Assembly (NCBI GenBank): GCA_030428865.1
Contig: JAUIEK010000007.1
Coordinates: forward strand, 1 to 64,000
Origin: Bacteroidia bacterium
Lineage (GTDB): Bacteria > Bacteroidota > Bacteroidia > Flavobacteriales > Flavobacteriaceae
Direction: 5' to 3'
Length of the DNA: 64,000 bases
The position numbers and the translations under genes are program-made. The notes beneath the pieces are model-generated. The model had not been told where the DNA came from, searched no databases, and saw only the letters and a list, made by a program, of their open reading frames with translations. Shown piece by piece: positions 1 to 9,198 of the stretch. Position 1 is the first letter of the stretch, and every line of letters begins with the position of its first letter.

Positions 1-2998
1 ATCATACAATCCTGTAGGAATATCGCTAAAACGAACGCCTTCTATCTTGGCTACAGGCTGGGTGTTTTGATAACCCCAGATATAAACCACATGAGTGCCG
101 TCGGCTTTGCTTAATTCTAGTGGGTTGCCTTTGTTGTCATAAGAATGGTAAATTAATCGCGGTTCTAAACTCCCTAAACCCTTGCTGGTTTGAACTTCTT
201 TGGGTAAAACCAAACCACCTCCCCAGTCTTGGTAATTAGTACGTTGGGTTGATTGTAATACATTATTCTTATATATCTTGGTTTGAATCGGTGTAGCAAT
301 ACGGTGTTGATTATGTAATATGGAACCACTTTCAGGATATGTATTAACACTTTTCAATGTTTCTCCTTTACTATTTTTTGTAACCTCTTCTATTATTAGC
401 GTTGGAAATTCTTCACAATACTTATAGGTGGTTTCTATTGTCGATTGCTCATCTGTATAATAGTCTGTAATCTTTGTGCGATTTTTCCTATACCATTCAT
501 TATAACCGTAATAAAACAAATAATTAAAAGGAGTATTTACTCCAATACCATGAATTATTTTTAGCCCTATTTTCTCACTATATTCCCATGGATCATATTC
601 TGTATATGCGTTTTCAATATGACGTATTAAATCATATACATTCTTTTTTTTATTATACATTTTAGAAGAGAGTAAATTCCCTGCACGCCAATTCAAATAC
701 AAATCTGGTACATTTTTTTCAACATTTACATGATGTGTTACGGATGAATTATAAATTGAAGGAACAACATATTTATATTCCGTTTTTATCGTATCTCCCG
801 TAATACTGGTACTTTCCTCATAACCTAATGCTCCCACATTACTAAGAAAAGAGGAAGCTTGACTTTGTGAAGACACCTTTATAGATGGCACATTTGGATT
901 AACAATAGGACCATCATTATCTACAGAATCACAAATTGATTGATCTATTATTTTATCATCAAAATAAAAAGGAATATTGGAAGTTATTCCACTTGTAAGT
1001 TGTTGCCCTAACTTATTGTATTGATAATTTTGTTCTTTAACAATCTTACCTTCGCTCTTTAAAATAATTTTTTTCACTCGAAGCCCTCCTACATATAGAT
1101 AACTAGGAAAAGGATCTATACCATAATTAATTGTCACATTAAAATTAGCATTACTTCCTGTACCAGGAGTATCAATACCACCAAGACCTCCTCCATCAAA
1201 AGATTCTCCTCCTATAGCCGCTATCTTATAGTTTCCGGCAGGAAGCTCTACTGCTGACATCGTTGAACTTATCACAAATTGGAAATTAGGATTGCTCACC
1301 CCTAATATCTTTAACTCATAATCACAGGTACCATCCAAAATACTTCCTGAGCAACCAGTCAGCGTATTTATCTGTACCTTAACTTTCCCTATAACAGTTG
1401 CTGGAACTGAAAACACCTTCGAATATGAATAGGAAGAAGAAGCATCTTCATTAGTCGCTTCCTTTAAAAAATATATACTCCTTTGCTGAAGTCTATTGTG
1501 TAAATTATACTTGTAAGCACCTGTATAATACTTTTTTTTCTTCAAGGATCCTACTAGAGTTGATACTGTATTACTTTCATAAGTATAACTTACACTTCCG
1601 CCTGTAGGATACAATATCTCTTCAAGTATTCCTGTTTTACAAGCTACAGTGTCTACCGTTCTATCAGCATATCCTGTGTATAATACTCCTCCATAATATT
1701 TAGGAAGCCTTAATGTTGGTATCAAATTAGGATTGTTCTCTTTAGCATTATAATACCCCCAATAATCTTGCGCAGTTGAAAAACGACTAGGCAAAGAGTT
1801 AGGATTACGATATTTAAATTGATAAGGAGGAAGTTGATTCGCTCCTTTTTGTTGTGTAACACTTTCTAAAAACAAACGATACCTCCTCTTTTCGGCATCG
1901 CCAATTAAACTTATCCCCCCTAATCTTTCTGGGGCTGATTTGGAATAAAAATAGTTTAACAAAAATTCCGTATACAAACTTCCTTGCTGAAAAATCTGAA
2001 TGGCTTTTAAAGCCTTGGTATCCACATCTCTTCTATTTTCTGTTTCTTTCTCAAACACTACTTTACCATTGGTAAAATGAATCTCTTTGATAAAGTATTC
2101 ATCTTGTACACTACTAGAAATAGTAGAACTCACACCATTCGAGGTACATTGACTTTCCTCTATCATACTATCGCCATTTCTACTAAACACTGGATTATTA
2201 GCCACTTGTTTTTCATATAAAAAGTCTATTTTTCTTCCTTTCGGCGATGCAATCTCCATCAAATGCCAATTGGCAATATGGTTCTCTATAAAATCACCTG
2301 CGTTTAATGAACTACCGTTATCGGTTACTGTATAAAAAAGGTTGTCCTTATTAAAGTCTGAAGCACTTCTCGATCCCGTTGCGTTTTGTCCGAAATAATA
2401 TTTTACTCCACTAGGTAGCGTAAATACCCATCCCATAATTTTACCGTTTGTTACAGGAATTACAGGAGTAATTTTAATATCACTCCTAGGAACTTGAATA
2501 AATGTTCCTTTTTTTTGGTTATAGAAAAAAGTGCCGCTATACCCTAAAAAATTAAACTTAAATTCATCTGGCTCTAAATCTACTGATTTATTGTTTACAA
2601 CGGAAGCTATCTCATTAAAATTGGCAGATAAATATTCTAAAGTTTTATTAGTATAGATAAGACCATTTGAAATATCATCAGGTAAACCTTTTACTATTCT
2701 GCTTATCGAACCCCCTGCATTCAAACTCCAATTCATACCAGTCCAAGAAGCCAGATCCTCTACCTTTACTCCTCCTGCATGATAGGATAAACTAACTGGA
2801 ACTGATATTTCTCCTTCTTGAATAGTATAAATAGGCACACCAATACTGGGTACACCAGTATAATTCGAAATAGGTGTTTCCATATAACGATTTAAAGAAG
2901 CAATATTTGGTGTAAAAGGCACTGTTTTAGGCAACTCCTGCCCTTTTAAAACAAGACAATACAACACTGCCCATAGTAGTAGCAACGGTTTTTTCATA
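1..2998 (-). CDS. RHS/YD-repeat-type secreted protein, N-terminal part (cut by window edge)
   Basis: An open frame runs from ATG 2998 down to base 1 without a stop, giving about 999 codons, so the C-terminus lies outside the window. The start is a signal peptide (MKKPLLLLWAVLYCLVLKGQ). The next part resembles flavobacterial RHS-like proteins: PNIASLNRYMETPISNYTG, then SVPVSLSYHAGGVKVEDLAS and WTGMNWSLNAGG. Near the edge it has YD-repeat-like pieces such as YHSYDNKGNPLELSKADGTH followed by VVYIWGYQNTQPVAKIEG. RHS proteins form large beta-shells that often carry a variable C-terminal toxin, but that end is not visible here. Family assignment is fairly sure; function (toxin, adhesin or other) is inference. 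Confidence 0.8.
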
Positions 2999-3060
2999 GA
3001 GATGTAAAATTTAAGATTGGGGGATTCTAGCAATTTTTTATCAATCGGTTTTTCAGTGGG

Positions 3061-3068
3061 CAAATTTA
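3061..3068 (-). promoter_or_regulatory. Candidate -7 box for the RHS gene
   Basis: Read on the minus strand the bases are TAAATTTG, an exact match to the Bacteroidota -7 consensus TAnnTTTG. It lies 62 bases upstream of the RHS ATG at 2998, giving a plausible 5' leader of about 55 bases. No convincing -33 TTTG is seen at the expected distance. Confidence 0.35.
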
Positions 3069-3126
3069 GAAGTTCTTATAAAACAGGAAAGTAAATTTTT
3101 AACTTTTTTGGAATCTCCACAAAAAA

Positions 3127-3164
3127 TCAAAAAAACCGAAAAAATGTTTTTTCGGTTTTTTTGA
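3127..3164 (-). terminator. Terminator after the pseudouridine synthase gene
   Basis: A perfect 18-base-pair inverted repeat (arms 3127-3144 and 3147-3164, core ccg/cgg flanked by A and T runs) begins directly at the stop codon of the pseudouridine synthase. On the minus strand it is followed by U residues from the A run 3121-3126. Confidence 0.85.
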
Positions 3165-4001
3165 TTATAGCATCTGCAAATTAATTACCTCTTGTTTGGA
3201 AAGTTCTCGCCATCTTCCTCTGGGTAAATTCTTTTTGGTAAGTCCTGAAAAAATAACACGGTCTAACTTTACCACTTTGTAACCAACGTGTTCAAATATT
3301 TTACGAACTATTCGGTTTCTTCCCGAGTGAATTTCAATGCCAACTTCTGTTTTTTTCTCTCCTTCTACATACGAAACAGCATCAATAAAAACCTTTTTTC
3401 CTTCAATAACAACCTCTCCTCTAAGTTTTTCTAAATCTTTTAGTTCTAATTTTCTGTCTAAAGAAGCATGGTATAATTTCCTTACGTTGTGTTTTGGATG
3501 TGTTAGCTTTTTCGCTAGCTCTCCATCATTTGTAAATAGCAACAATCCCGTTGTCATTCTATCTAATCTACCAACAGGATAAATGCGTTCTTGCGTGGCA
3601 TGAGCAACTAAATCCATTACTGTTTTCCTACCTCTATCATCATCCATGGTTGTAATGTAATTTTTAGGCTTATTTAAAAGAACATATCTTTTCTGTTCTA
3701 AGGAAATTAGTGTTCCGTCAAAACGAATTTCATCTGTTTCTTTGACTTTGTAGCCCATTTCTGTAATCAGCTTTCCGTTAACAGTAACACTCCCTTGTTC
3801 TATCATAACATCTGCTTCTCTTCTTGAACAAATTCCTGAATTAGCAATAAATTTATTTAAGCGAATTCCATCATTGTTGCTAGCTAATGATTTTTTACTT
3901 TTGGATTTGTCTTGAGAAGTTTTTTTAAATCTGTTTTGTGAAGAATTAGATTTGCCTTTGCTTGCTTGTCGTCTTCCCGACGAGTTTTTATTTATATTCA
4001 T
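3165..4001 (-). CDS. RsuA/RluB-family rRNA pseudouridine synthase
   Basis: 278 aa. Residues 1-44 are a Lys/Ser-rich disordered tail typical of Bacteroidota members. An S4 RNA-binding domain follows (about 46-105, LNKFIANSGICSRREAD). The catalytic domain contains GRLDRMTTGLLLFTNDGELA with the catalytic Asp at 147. The family converts specific uridines of 16S or 23S rRNA to pseudouridine in the cytosol. Whether the target is the RluB, RluE or RluF site cannot be told from sequence alone. The gene ends in a strong terminator, and UbiA follows upstream in the same direction across a 38-base gap. Confidence 0.9.
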   Translation of the reverse strand: MNINKNSSGRRQASKGKSNSSQNRFKKTSQDKSKSKKSLASNNDGIRLNKFIANSGICSRREADVMIEQGSVTVNGKLITEMGYKVKETDEIRFDGTLISLEQKRYVLLNKPKNYITTMDDDRGRKTVMDLVAHATQERIYPVGRLDRMTTGLLLFTNDGELAKKLTHPKHNVRKLYHASLDRKLELKDLEKLRGEVVIEGKKVFIDAVSYVEGEKKTEVGIEIHSGRNRIVRKIFEHVGYKVVKLDRVIFSGLTKKNLPRGRWRELSKQEVINLQML

Positions 4002-4039
4002 GATTTATTTTTTTGCAAAGTTAACAGGAATCTTCTGAT

Positions 4040-4960
4040 TTAGTTGAGTTTATCAATTACTTTTTCTAATAACAAATCGGTATCTACAAGCACCAATGAA
4101 AGAACTCCTACAAGAAGCAATATTTTTAAAGTTGAATGCAGAATTGCATAGTGTCTTTTTTCTTTCGATCGTAACATAACCAATCCTATTATTACTAGTG
4201 ATATCATCGTTATATAAAAATAAATTCTCATATAAGAAATCGCAGGATAGCTAAAGAGAATACCAACTGGAATGAGGGATAAAGCAATTAAAAAGACTCC
4301 AAAATATTTTGTTTTTCTCTCTCCGTAAGCTACCGGAAAAGTAGTGTAATTACTCACAACTGCTCCTTCTATATTTTCAAGATCTTTAATTAATTCACGA
4401 ACCATTAAAACCAAAAACAAAAAAATGGCATGTACAAAAATGATTTTTGAAAAATTTTTGAAGTACACAAAAATGGCAAAAAACGGAAGAATTGTTAAAA
4501 CAGTAGCAGATAACAAACCCGTTAACGGATATCTTTTTAATTTATGAGAGTAAAACCATATTCCGAATATATAGGCAGAAAAAAACAAAGCAGCTCTCCA
4601 AGAAACCAATAAACTAATTGCTACACCTAAAAAATTTAGTAGAAAGTATAATGTTAACTTCGTTTCTTGTTTAACAATATTATCAAGTCCTGTTTTTATA
4701 GGTCTGTTAATTTTATCTGCCTTTGTATCATAAAAATCATTGATAATATAACCTCCTGAAATTACACACGTTGTTGCAAAAACAATAAAGAATAGATGTA
4801 AATCAAAAACAACTTCTTTTAAAGAGTTATTTGGAGAAAAGATAAAGATAGAAGCCAAATATTGTGCTGCTACAAGCACTAAAATATTGTATCCTCTTAC
4901 AACTGAAAATAAGCTGAAAAATTTGTAGAAGATAGATACTTCATTCTTAGAAGTCATCAT
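4040..4960 (-). CDS. UbiA-family prenyltransferase (geranylgeranylglycerol-phosphate transferase-like)
   Basis: 306 aa with about eight to nine hydrophobic helices, an inner-membrane enzyme. The first Asp-rich motif is intact (NDFYDTKAD, residues 74-82), the Mg/diphosphate site of UbiA enzymes. The second motif reads KDLENIEGAVVSNY (about 192-205). Many relatives have Asp where Ala200 stands, so this site is slightly unusual. UbiA proteins join polyprenyl diphosphates to acceptors; Bacteroidota members next to mevalonate genes are usually named geranylgeranylglycerol-phosphate geranylgeranyltransferase, but the acceptor is unproven. It lies 14 bases downstream of mevalonate kinase, consistent with use of the isoprenoid made next door. 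Confidence 0.8.
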   Translation of the reverse strand: MMTSKNEVSIFYKFFSLFSVVRGYNILVLVAAQYLASIFIFSPNNSLKEVVFDLHLFFIVFATTCVISGGYIINDFYDTKADKINRPIKTGLDNIVKQETKLTLYFLLNFLGVAISLLVSWRAALFFSAYIFGIWFYSHKLKRYPLTGLLSATVLTILPFFAIFVYFKNFSKIIFVHAIFLFLVLMVRELIKDLENIEGAVVSNYTTFPVAYGERKTKYFGVFLIALSLIPVGILFSYPAISYMRIYFYITMISLVIIGLVMLRSKEKRHYAILHSTLKILLLVGVLSLVLVDTDLLLEKVIDKLN

Positions 4961-4974
4961 AGCAATAGAATATA

Positions 4975-5901
4975 CTAAAACCTATAGACCAACTCTAGTT
5001 TGTAGTCTTTTAGTTTTTCTTTTGCTTTTTCATAATCTTCCGTAAAACCTAAAATGTAACCTCCTCCTCCAGATCCACAAAGCTTTAGGTAGTAATCATT
5101 TGTTTTTAAACCTTGTTCCCAAATTTTATGAAATGCCGTTGGAATCATTGGTTTAAAATTGTCTAACACCACTTTTGATAAGTTTTTCACATTTCTGAAT
5201 AATGATTTTACATTTCCATGTAAAAAATCATCAACACAAGCATCTGTATAAGTAACAAATTGTTCACTTATCATTTTTCTAAACCCTTCATTTTTCATCT
5301 TGTTCATAAAGATACTAACCATAGGACCTGTTTCTCCAACTTGCTGAGAATCTAGTAAGAAAACAGCTCCTTTACCTTCTTTTTGAGATGGAATTCCGGC
5401 AGGTTCAATATGAGTTTTAGAGTTAATTAAAATAGGCAAACTCAAATAGCTATTCAACGGATCTAATCCTGAACTTTTACCATGAAAGAAAGACTCCATT
5501 AAGGAGAATATTTTTTTAAGGTTTAGCAATTTGTCTCTCGTTAAATTCTCTAAAACCGTTATTTTATCTTTTGCATATTGATCATAAACGGAAGCAACTA
5601 AAGCTCCTGAACTTCCTATTCCGTAACCTTGAGGTATTGAAGAATCAAAATACATTCCTTCTTCAATATCTCTTTGTAAAGAGTCAAAATCGAAAGAAAC
5701 CAAATCTGTATTTAGGTTTTTCAGGTACTCGTAAAATCGAAATAGGTTTTGATTAGATTGTTTTTCTTTTCCTGATAAATCGGTTGTTTTCTTTAGAGTT
5801 CCTTTAAACAAGTTATAAGGAATCGCCAATCCTTTAGAGTCTTTGATGATACCATATTCGCCAAACAAAAGTATTTTGGCATAAAAAAGCGGTCCTTTCA
5901 T
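4975..5901 (-). CDS. mvk: Mevalonate kinase-like GHMP kinase
   Basis: 308 aa GHMP-superfamily kinase. It has the N-terminal AKILLFGEYGIIKDSKGLAI segment, the ATP-loop motif PQGYGIGSSGA (residues 90-100), a candidate catalytic Asp147 in GKSSGLDPLNSY, and the C-terminal LCGSGGGGYILGF motif near 273-285. Mevalonate kinase phosphorylates mevalonate using ATP in the cytosol. The assignment rests on these motifs plus neighbours: mevalonate diphosphate decarboxylase upstream, UbiA downstream, HMG-CoA reductase 5 kb away. Another GHMP enzyme of the pathway (phosphomevalonate kinase) is the main alternative. Confidence 0.85.
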   Translation of the reverse strand: MKGPLFYAKILLFGEYGIIKDSKGLAIPYNLFKGTLKKTTDLSGKEKQSNQNLFRFYEYLKNLNTDLVSFDFDSLQRDIEEGMYFDSSIPQGYGIGSSGALVASVYDQYAKDKITVLENLTRDKLLNLKKIFSLMESFFHGKSSGLDPLNSYLSLPILINSKTHIEPAGIPSQKEGKGAVFLLDSQQVGETGPMVSIFMNKMKNEGFRKMISEQFVTYTDACVDDFLHGNVKSLFRNVKNLSKVVLDNFKPMIPTAFHKIWEQGLKTNDYYLKLCGSGGGGYILGFTEDYEKAKEKLKDYKLELVYRF

Positions 5902-5933
5902 AGTTTTACTATTAGATACAAAATTACAACAAT

Positions 5934-6440
5934 TTATTCGTTATCAGGATAGTACACGTTTTTATAAAATGTTTTCCATACTCCCACTTTCTCTCCTTCT
6001 CTGTATTTTCCTTTCATTCTTATTTTACCTCCTTTATGCATAAACTTCCACGTTCCTTCTTCTAAATCATTCTCATATTTACCAATAACCTTTACATCAC
6101 CGCTCTCAAAGTATTCAAAATAATCGCCTTCCTTTGTTCCTTTTTTGTACTTTACTTTTTTAGAAACCGATCCGTTTTCGTAATAATAAGTCACTATTCC
6201 TGAATATTCTTCGTTATTTGGTTTCGTAAATTTTCCATAGCCTTCACGATACTTACTTCCGTTTTTATAAAAATCTACAATGTAATAACTATTTCTTTTC
6301 TTTTTAGGTTTTGGTCTGTAGTACATTGCTTCTTTTGAAGAAGTTTCATTATGATTACTATCTAACCATACAACACTTTGAACTTCTTTAGCTGATGTAA
6401 AAAACAAAGTCACTACTAGCAAAAATACAAAGACAGGCAT
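5934..6440 (-). CDS. Secreted MORN-repeat (YwqK-type) protein
   Basis: 168 aa from ATG 6440, chosen because it starts right before a signal peptide (MPVFVFLLVVTLFFTSAKEV) and avoids most of the overlap with the upstream gene. A TTG at 6458 would add MKQIKK and give a more classical basic N-terminus, so the true start is open. The mature part consists of MORN-like repeats: YYYENGSVSKKVKYKKGTKEG, YFESGDVKVIGKYENDLEEG and MHKGGKIRMKGKYREGEKVG. Such proteins are often labelled YwqK antitoxins in Bacteroidota, but here it is exported, has no toxin neighbour and sits inside the mevalonate cluster. Its role is unknown. Confidence 0.75.
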   Translation of the reverse strand: MPVFVFLLVVTLFFTSAKEVQSVVWLDSNHNETSSKEAMYYRPKPKKKRNSYYIVDFYKNGSKYREGYGKFTKPNNEEYSGIVTYYYENGSVSKKVKYKKGTKEGDYFEYFESGDVKVIGKYENDLEEGTWKFMHKGGKIRMKGKYREGEKVGVWKTFYKNVYYPDNE

Positions 6441-6462
6441 CTTTTTTATTTGTTTCAAAACT

Positions 6463-7545
6463 TTATATTTTTTTAGCTCCAAACCCCACATTGTCACAAA
6501 TATACTGTTTTTTCTCACAGTAATTAGAAAGCTCATTTTTTACAAATTGCAACACCGTATCTTTTTCTTTATACGGATACAATAAGTGCACATTAGCTCC
6601 CGCATCTAGTGTAAAGCACAACTTGCTGTTTTTTTCTTTTCTGTAATTCCAAACCTTATTAATAATTTCTAATGTATTCGGTTTCATTAAAATAAAGTAA
6701 GGATTACTCGTTAACATCATAGCATGTAATGTTAGCGCTTCACTCTCTACTAATTTGATAAACTCATCAATGTTTCCGTTTGTTAAATATTTTATCAGCT
6801 CAGAAATATTTTCATTTGCTTGCAAAAAACGTTGATTTGCAAAAGGATGGCCATGCATTAATTTATGACCTACAGAACTACTTACTTGTTTCTTTCCTTT
6901 ATCAACTAATAAAATGGTATCTTGATAATTATCAAAAACGGAATGTATTGAATTTGTAAAACGAATTCCATACAGATCTGAACTTTCCTTAATATCAGGA
7001 TGCTTTCCCCAAACAACCAACGGTCCTTCTATACTTCTACTTGCACTTCCCGATCCTAGGCGAGCTAAAAAAGACGCTTTTTGCTTTATGTATGTATCTG
7101 TTAAATCGCCATTCATCAGATGGTTTTCTAAGTCCATTAAACACATGGCAATAGCACTCATCCCGCTTGCAGAAGAAGCAATTCCACTACTATGCGGAAA
7201 TGAATTAGACGATTCAATAGTCATTTCATATTCTAAAATGTATGGACAGTATTGCTGAATTTTTTTAAAAAAAGAAACAATTTTTGGTTTAAAATCTTCT
7301 CTTTTTTCGCCTTCAAAAAACAACTCAAAACTAGTCTCTTTTTGGAGTTTCATTTTCTTAAAGTGAATGGTTGTAGTAGTACAACTTTCGTTTAACGTAA
7401 AGCTAATACTAGCATTTTTAGGAAGTTGAGGATCTGATTTACCCCAATATTTAACCAACGCTATATTACTAGGTGATTTGTAGGTAACTGATAAATTTTC
7501 TACTTGTTTTTTATATGAGGATACAACAAAATGTTCGGTATTCAA
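6463..7545 (-). CDS. mvaD: Diphosphomevalonate decarboxylase
   Basis: 360 aa. The N-terminal motif SPSNIALVKYWGKSDPQLPK (about 24-43) and the ATP-binding loop HSSGIASSASGMSA (118-131) are diagnostic of mevalonate diphosphate decarboxylase, with the C-terminal TLDAGANVHLLYP near 314-326. The enzyme performs the last step of the pathway, ATP-dependent decarboxylation to isopentenyl diphosphate. The product is slightly longer than typical because of an N-terminal tail (MNTEHFVVSSYKKQ). Its gene heads the first mevalonate block and is divergent from the small plus-strand gene at 7593. Confidence 0.93.
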   Translation of the reverse strand: MNTEHFVVSSYKKQVENLSVTYKSPSNIALVKYWGKSDPQLPKNASISFTLNESCTTTTIHFKKMKLQKETSFELFFEGEKREDFKPKIVSFFKKIQQYCPYILEYEMTIESSNSFPHSSGIASSASGMSAIAMCLMDLENHLMNGDLTDTYIKQKASFLARLGSGSASRSIEGPLVVWGKHPDIKESSDLYGIRFTNSIHSVFDNYQDTILLVDKGKKQVSSSVGHKLMHGHPFANQRFLQANENISELIKYLTNGNIDEFIKLVESEALTLHAMMLTSNPYFILMKPNTLEIINKVWNYRKEKNSKLCFTLDAGANVHLLYPYKEKDTVLQFVKNELSNYCEKKQYICDNVGFGAKKI

Positions 7546-7580
7546 TTTGGAGACTTTTTACCAGCAAAGATAGAATTATT

Positions 7581-7588
7581 TACTTTTG
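7581..7588 (+). promoter_or_regulatory. Candidate -7 box close to the start of the 77-aa gene
   Basis: TACTTTTG matches TAnnTTTG exactly and ends only four bases before ATG 7593. Transcription would then begin at or beside the start codon, giving a leaderless or near-leaderless mRNA. No good -33 box is visible. Confidence 0.35.
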
Positions 7589-7592
7589 TAAC

Positions 7593-7826
7593 ATGAGTCT
7601 AAAAATAAAATTGATTTGGGATTTTAGAGGTCCTGAAGCCCTAAAAACTGCAAAGCATCATGAAGTTCACTTAAAAGAATTTGCTCAAAGAGAAAATCTT
7701 CATTATCATAAAATGGGTGTAACAGAATTAAATCCTATGTATTCTTACACTTATATAACTGTTGAAGAAACGGACATGAAAATATATAGAGACGCTTTAA
7801 AACCTCATAGAGGCGAATTAGCTTAG
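7593..7826 (+). CDS. Conserved hypothetical protein, 77 aa
   Basis: Start set at ATG 7593 (MSLKIKLIWDFRGPEALKTA); a longer frame from 7515 would overlap the mvaD promoter and start. The protein is small, soluble and without signal peptide. It has a His-rich middle (KHHEVHLKEFAQRENLHYHK) and ends VEETDMKIYRDALKPHRGEL. I recognise the pattern as one recurring in Flavobacteriia but know no function. It stands alone, divergent from mvaD and 77 bases before a lipoprotein gene. Confidence 0.7.
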   Translation: MSLKIKLIWDFRGPEALKTAKHHEVHLKEFAQRENLHYHKMGVTELNPMYSYTYITVEETDMKIYRDALKPHRGELA

Positions 7827-7903
7827 TTTAATTCCTTTTTAGATAAAAAATCTGAAAATTTTAGTACCATTGTAAACCATAAAACCACATTAAAAACTTT
7901 TTT

Positions 7904-8440
7904 ATGAAAAGTAACTCTCTATTCTTATTATTTGCCTTCGCTATATTTCAATCTTGTATTTCGCTTGATACTCCTCAAGATTATTTTGACAGAACAACTT
8001 TAAGTACCAATGCGATAAGCGATCTTGGAAAAAAAGATTTTGAGGATATGAAACGACTGAAAGAACAGAATGCTATGCGTATTGTTGTTAATGATGAATC
8101 AAAATCTACTGAAAAGTATGAAGAATATGTAAAAACTGGCATGCTTTTTCGAATAGGCAGATATGTAGAAAGAATTAATGATTTAAAACCCACTGAAGAG
8201 ACGGAAGATTTAATAAAAGCTTCATTAGAAGTATTCAATTTCGTAAAATCTAAGTATGAAAATGAATACATTGAAATTGCCAAAATGATGGACAATGGAG
8301 AGAGCGAAGACAAAATAAATAAAAAAATAGAACAGTTTGAAAAAACCAATCTCCCTGTTTTTTATGAAAAGATGGAAAAGCTAACTGCTATTGCAATTCC
8401 GTATGCAGAGAGTAATGGGATTAATGTAAAATTCTATTAA
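7904..8440 (+). CDS. Predicted lipoprotein of unknown function
   Basis: 178 aa. The N-terminus MKSNSLFLLFAFAIFQSCIS is a lipoprotein signal with Cys18 in the lipobox, so the protein should be membrane anchored in the envelope. The mature part is highly charged and helical (IRIVVNDESK-like and EDKINKKIEQFEKTN stretches), with no family I recognise. Only five bases separate it from the DUF1835 gene downstream, suggesting co-transcription. Confidence 0.75.
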   Translation: MKSNSLFLLFAFAIFQSCISLDTPQDYFDRTTLSTNAISDLGKKDFEDMKRLKEQNAMRIVVNDESKSTEKYEEYVKTGMLFRIGRYVERINDLKPTEETEDLIKASLEVFNFVKSKYENEYIEIAKMMDNGESEDKINKKIEQFEKTNLPVFYEKMEKLTAIAIPYAESNGINVKFY

Positions 8441-8445
8441 TAAAA

Positions 8446-9189
8446 ATGAGAAAACAATATCATATACTAAACGGAGATGCTTTGAAGCGACAGTTTCCCA
8501 AGAAAGTTAATGGCGAATTAATTGTAGCTCGCGAGTGTCTTGTAGACGGTAATGTTGAGGGCAAAAATATTGAAGAGTTATTTCAAACACGTGCTCAATT
8601 TATTAGTAAACATTATGGCGGTTCTGAAAAAGATTATTATGAAAAAACAGTTCCTGAATTTCAAAAAATACTCAAAATAGAAGATAACTCAGATGTTTTT
8701 CTTTGGTTTGAAGATGATCTTTTTTGTCAAGTGAATTTTTGGTTTGTTGTGCACTTGCTAAATAATCAAAATCTAAATAATAATTATTTTTTAGTTAGAC
8801 CTGAAGCTGATATTCAGTATGGTTTTGGAGGATTATCAGAATCTGAATTGATTTTAGCTTACAAAAACAGAATACATTTAACCAATATAGAAACCATTGC
8901 CAGCCTTTGGAAATATTATCAAAACGATAATCTAAACAAATTAATTAAAACTGGAGAAGCTCTTAAAAATGAGTATCCGTTTATACTTACTGCTGTAAAA
9001 GCACATATTGATCGCATTCCAAAAAATGGAAATGCTGGCAGGCCTACAGAAACTTTAAAATCTATCATAAAAGAACTCAATACCAAAGATTTTGGAACTG
9101 TTTTTAGAGAATTCAATAAACGAGAAGGTATTTACGGTTTTGGCGATTTACAAGTAAAAAGAATTTTTGACGAAATTATAAGTAATTAA
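8446..9189 (+). CDS. DUF1835 domain-containing protein
   Basis: 247 aa, cytosolic, no signal peptide. The N-terminus MRKQYHILNGDALKRQFP and the following LIVARECLVDGNVEG match the start of DUF1835 proteins, where a nucleotide-binding-like fold is suspected. The phrase FLWFEDDLFCQVNFWFVVHLL (split around residue 85-105) is also typical of the family. No biochemical role is established that I can cite. It lies in tandem with the preceding lipoprotein gene and converges with the BaiN-type gene nine bases away. Confidence 0.8.
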   Translation: MRKQYHILNGDALKRQFPKKVNGELIVARECLVDGNVEGKNIEELFQTRAQFISKHYGGSEKDYYEKTVPEFQKILKIEDNSDVFLWFEDDLFCQVNFWFVVHLLNNQNLNNNYFLVRPEADIQYGFGGLSESELILAYKNRIHLTNIETIASLWKYYQNDNLNKLIKTGEALKNEYPFILTAVKAHIDRIPKNGNAGRPTETLKSIIKELNTKDFGTVFREFNKREGIYGFGDLQVKRIFDEIISN

Positions 9190-9198
9190 TCAAAGGTT

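Noticed and set aside
6441..6536. Longer start of the MORN protein at 6536
   Set aside because: It would overlap the mvaD gene by 74 bases and bury the signal peptide inside the protein.
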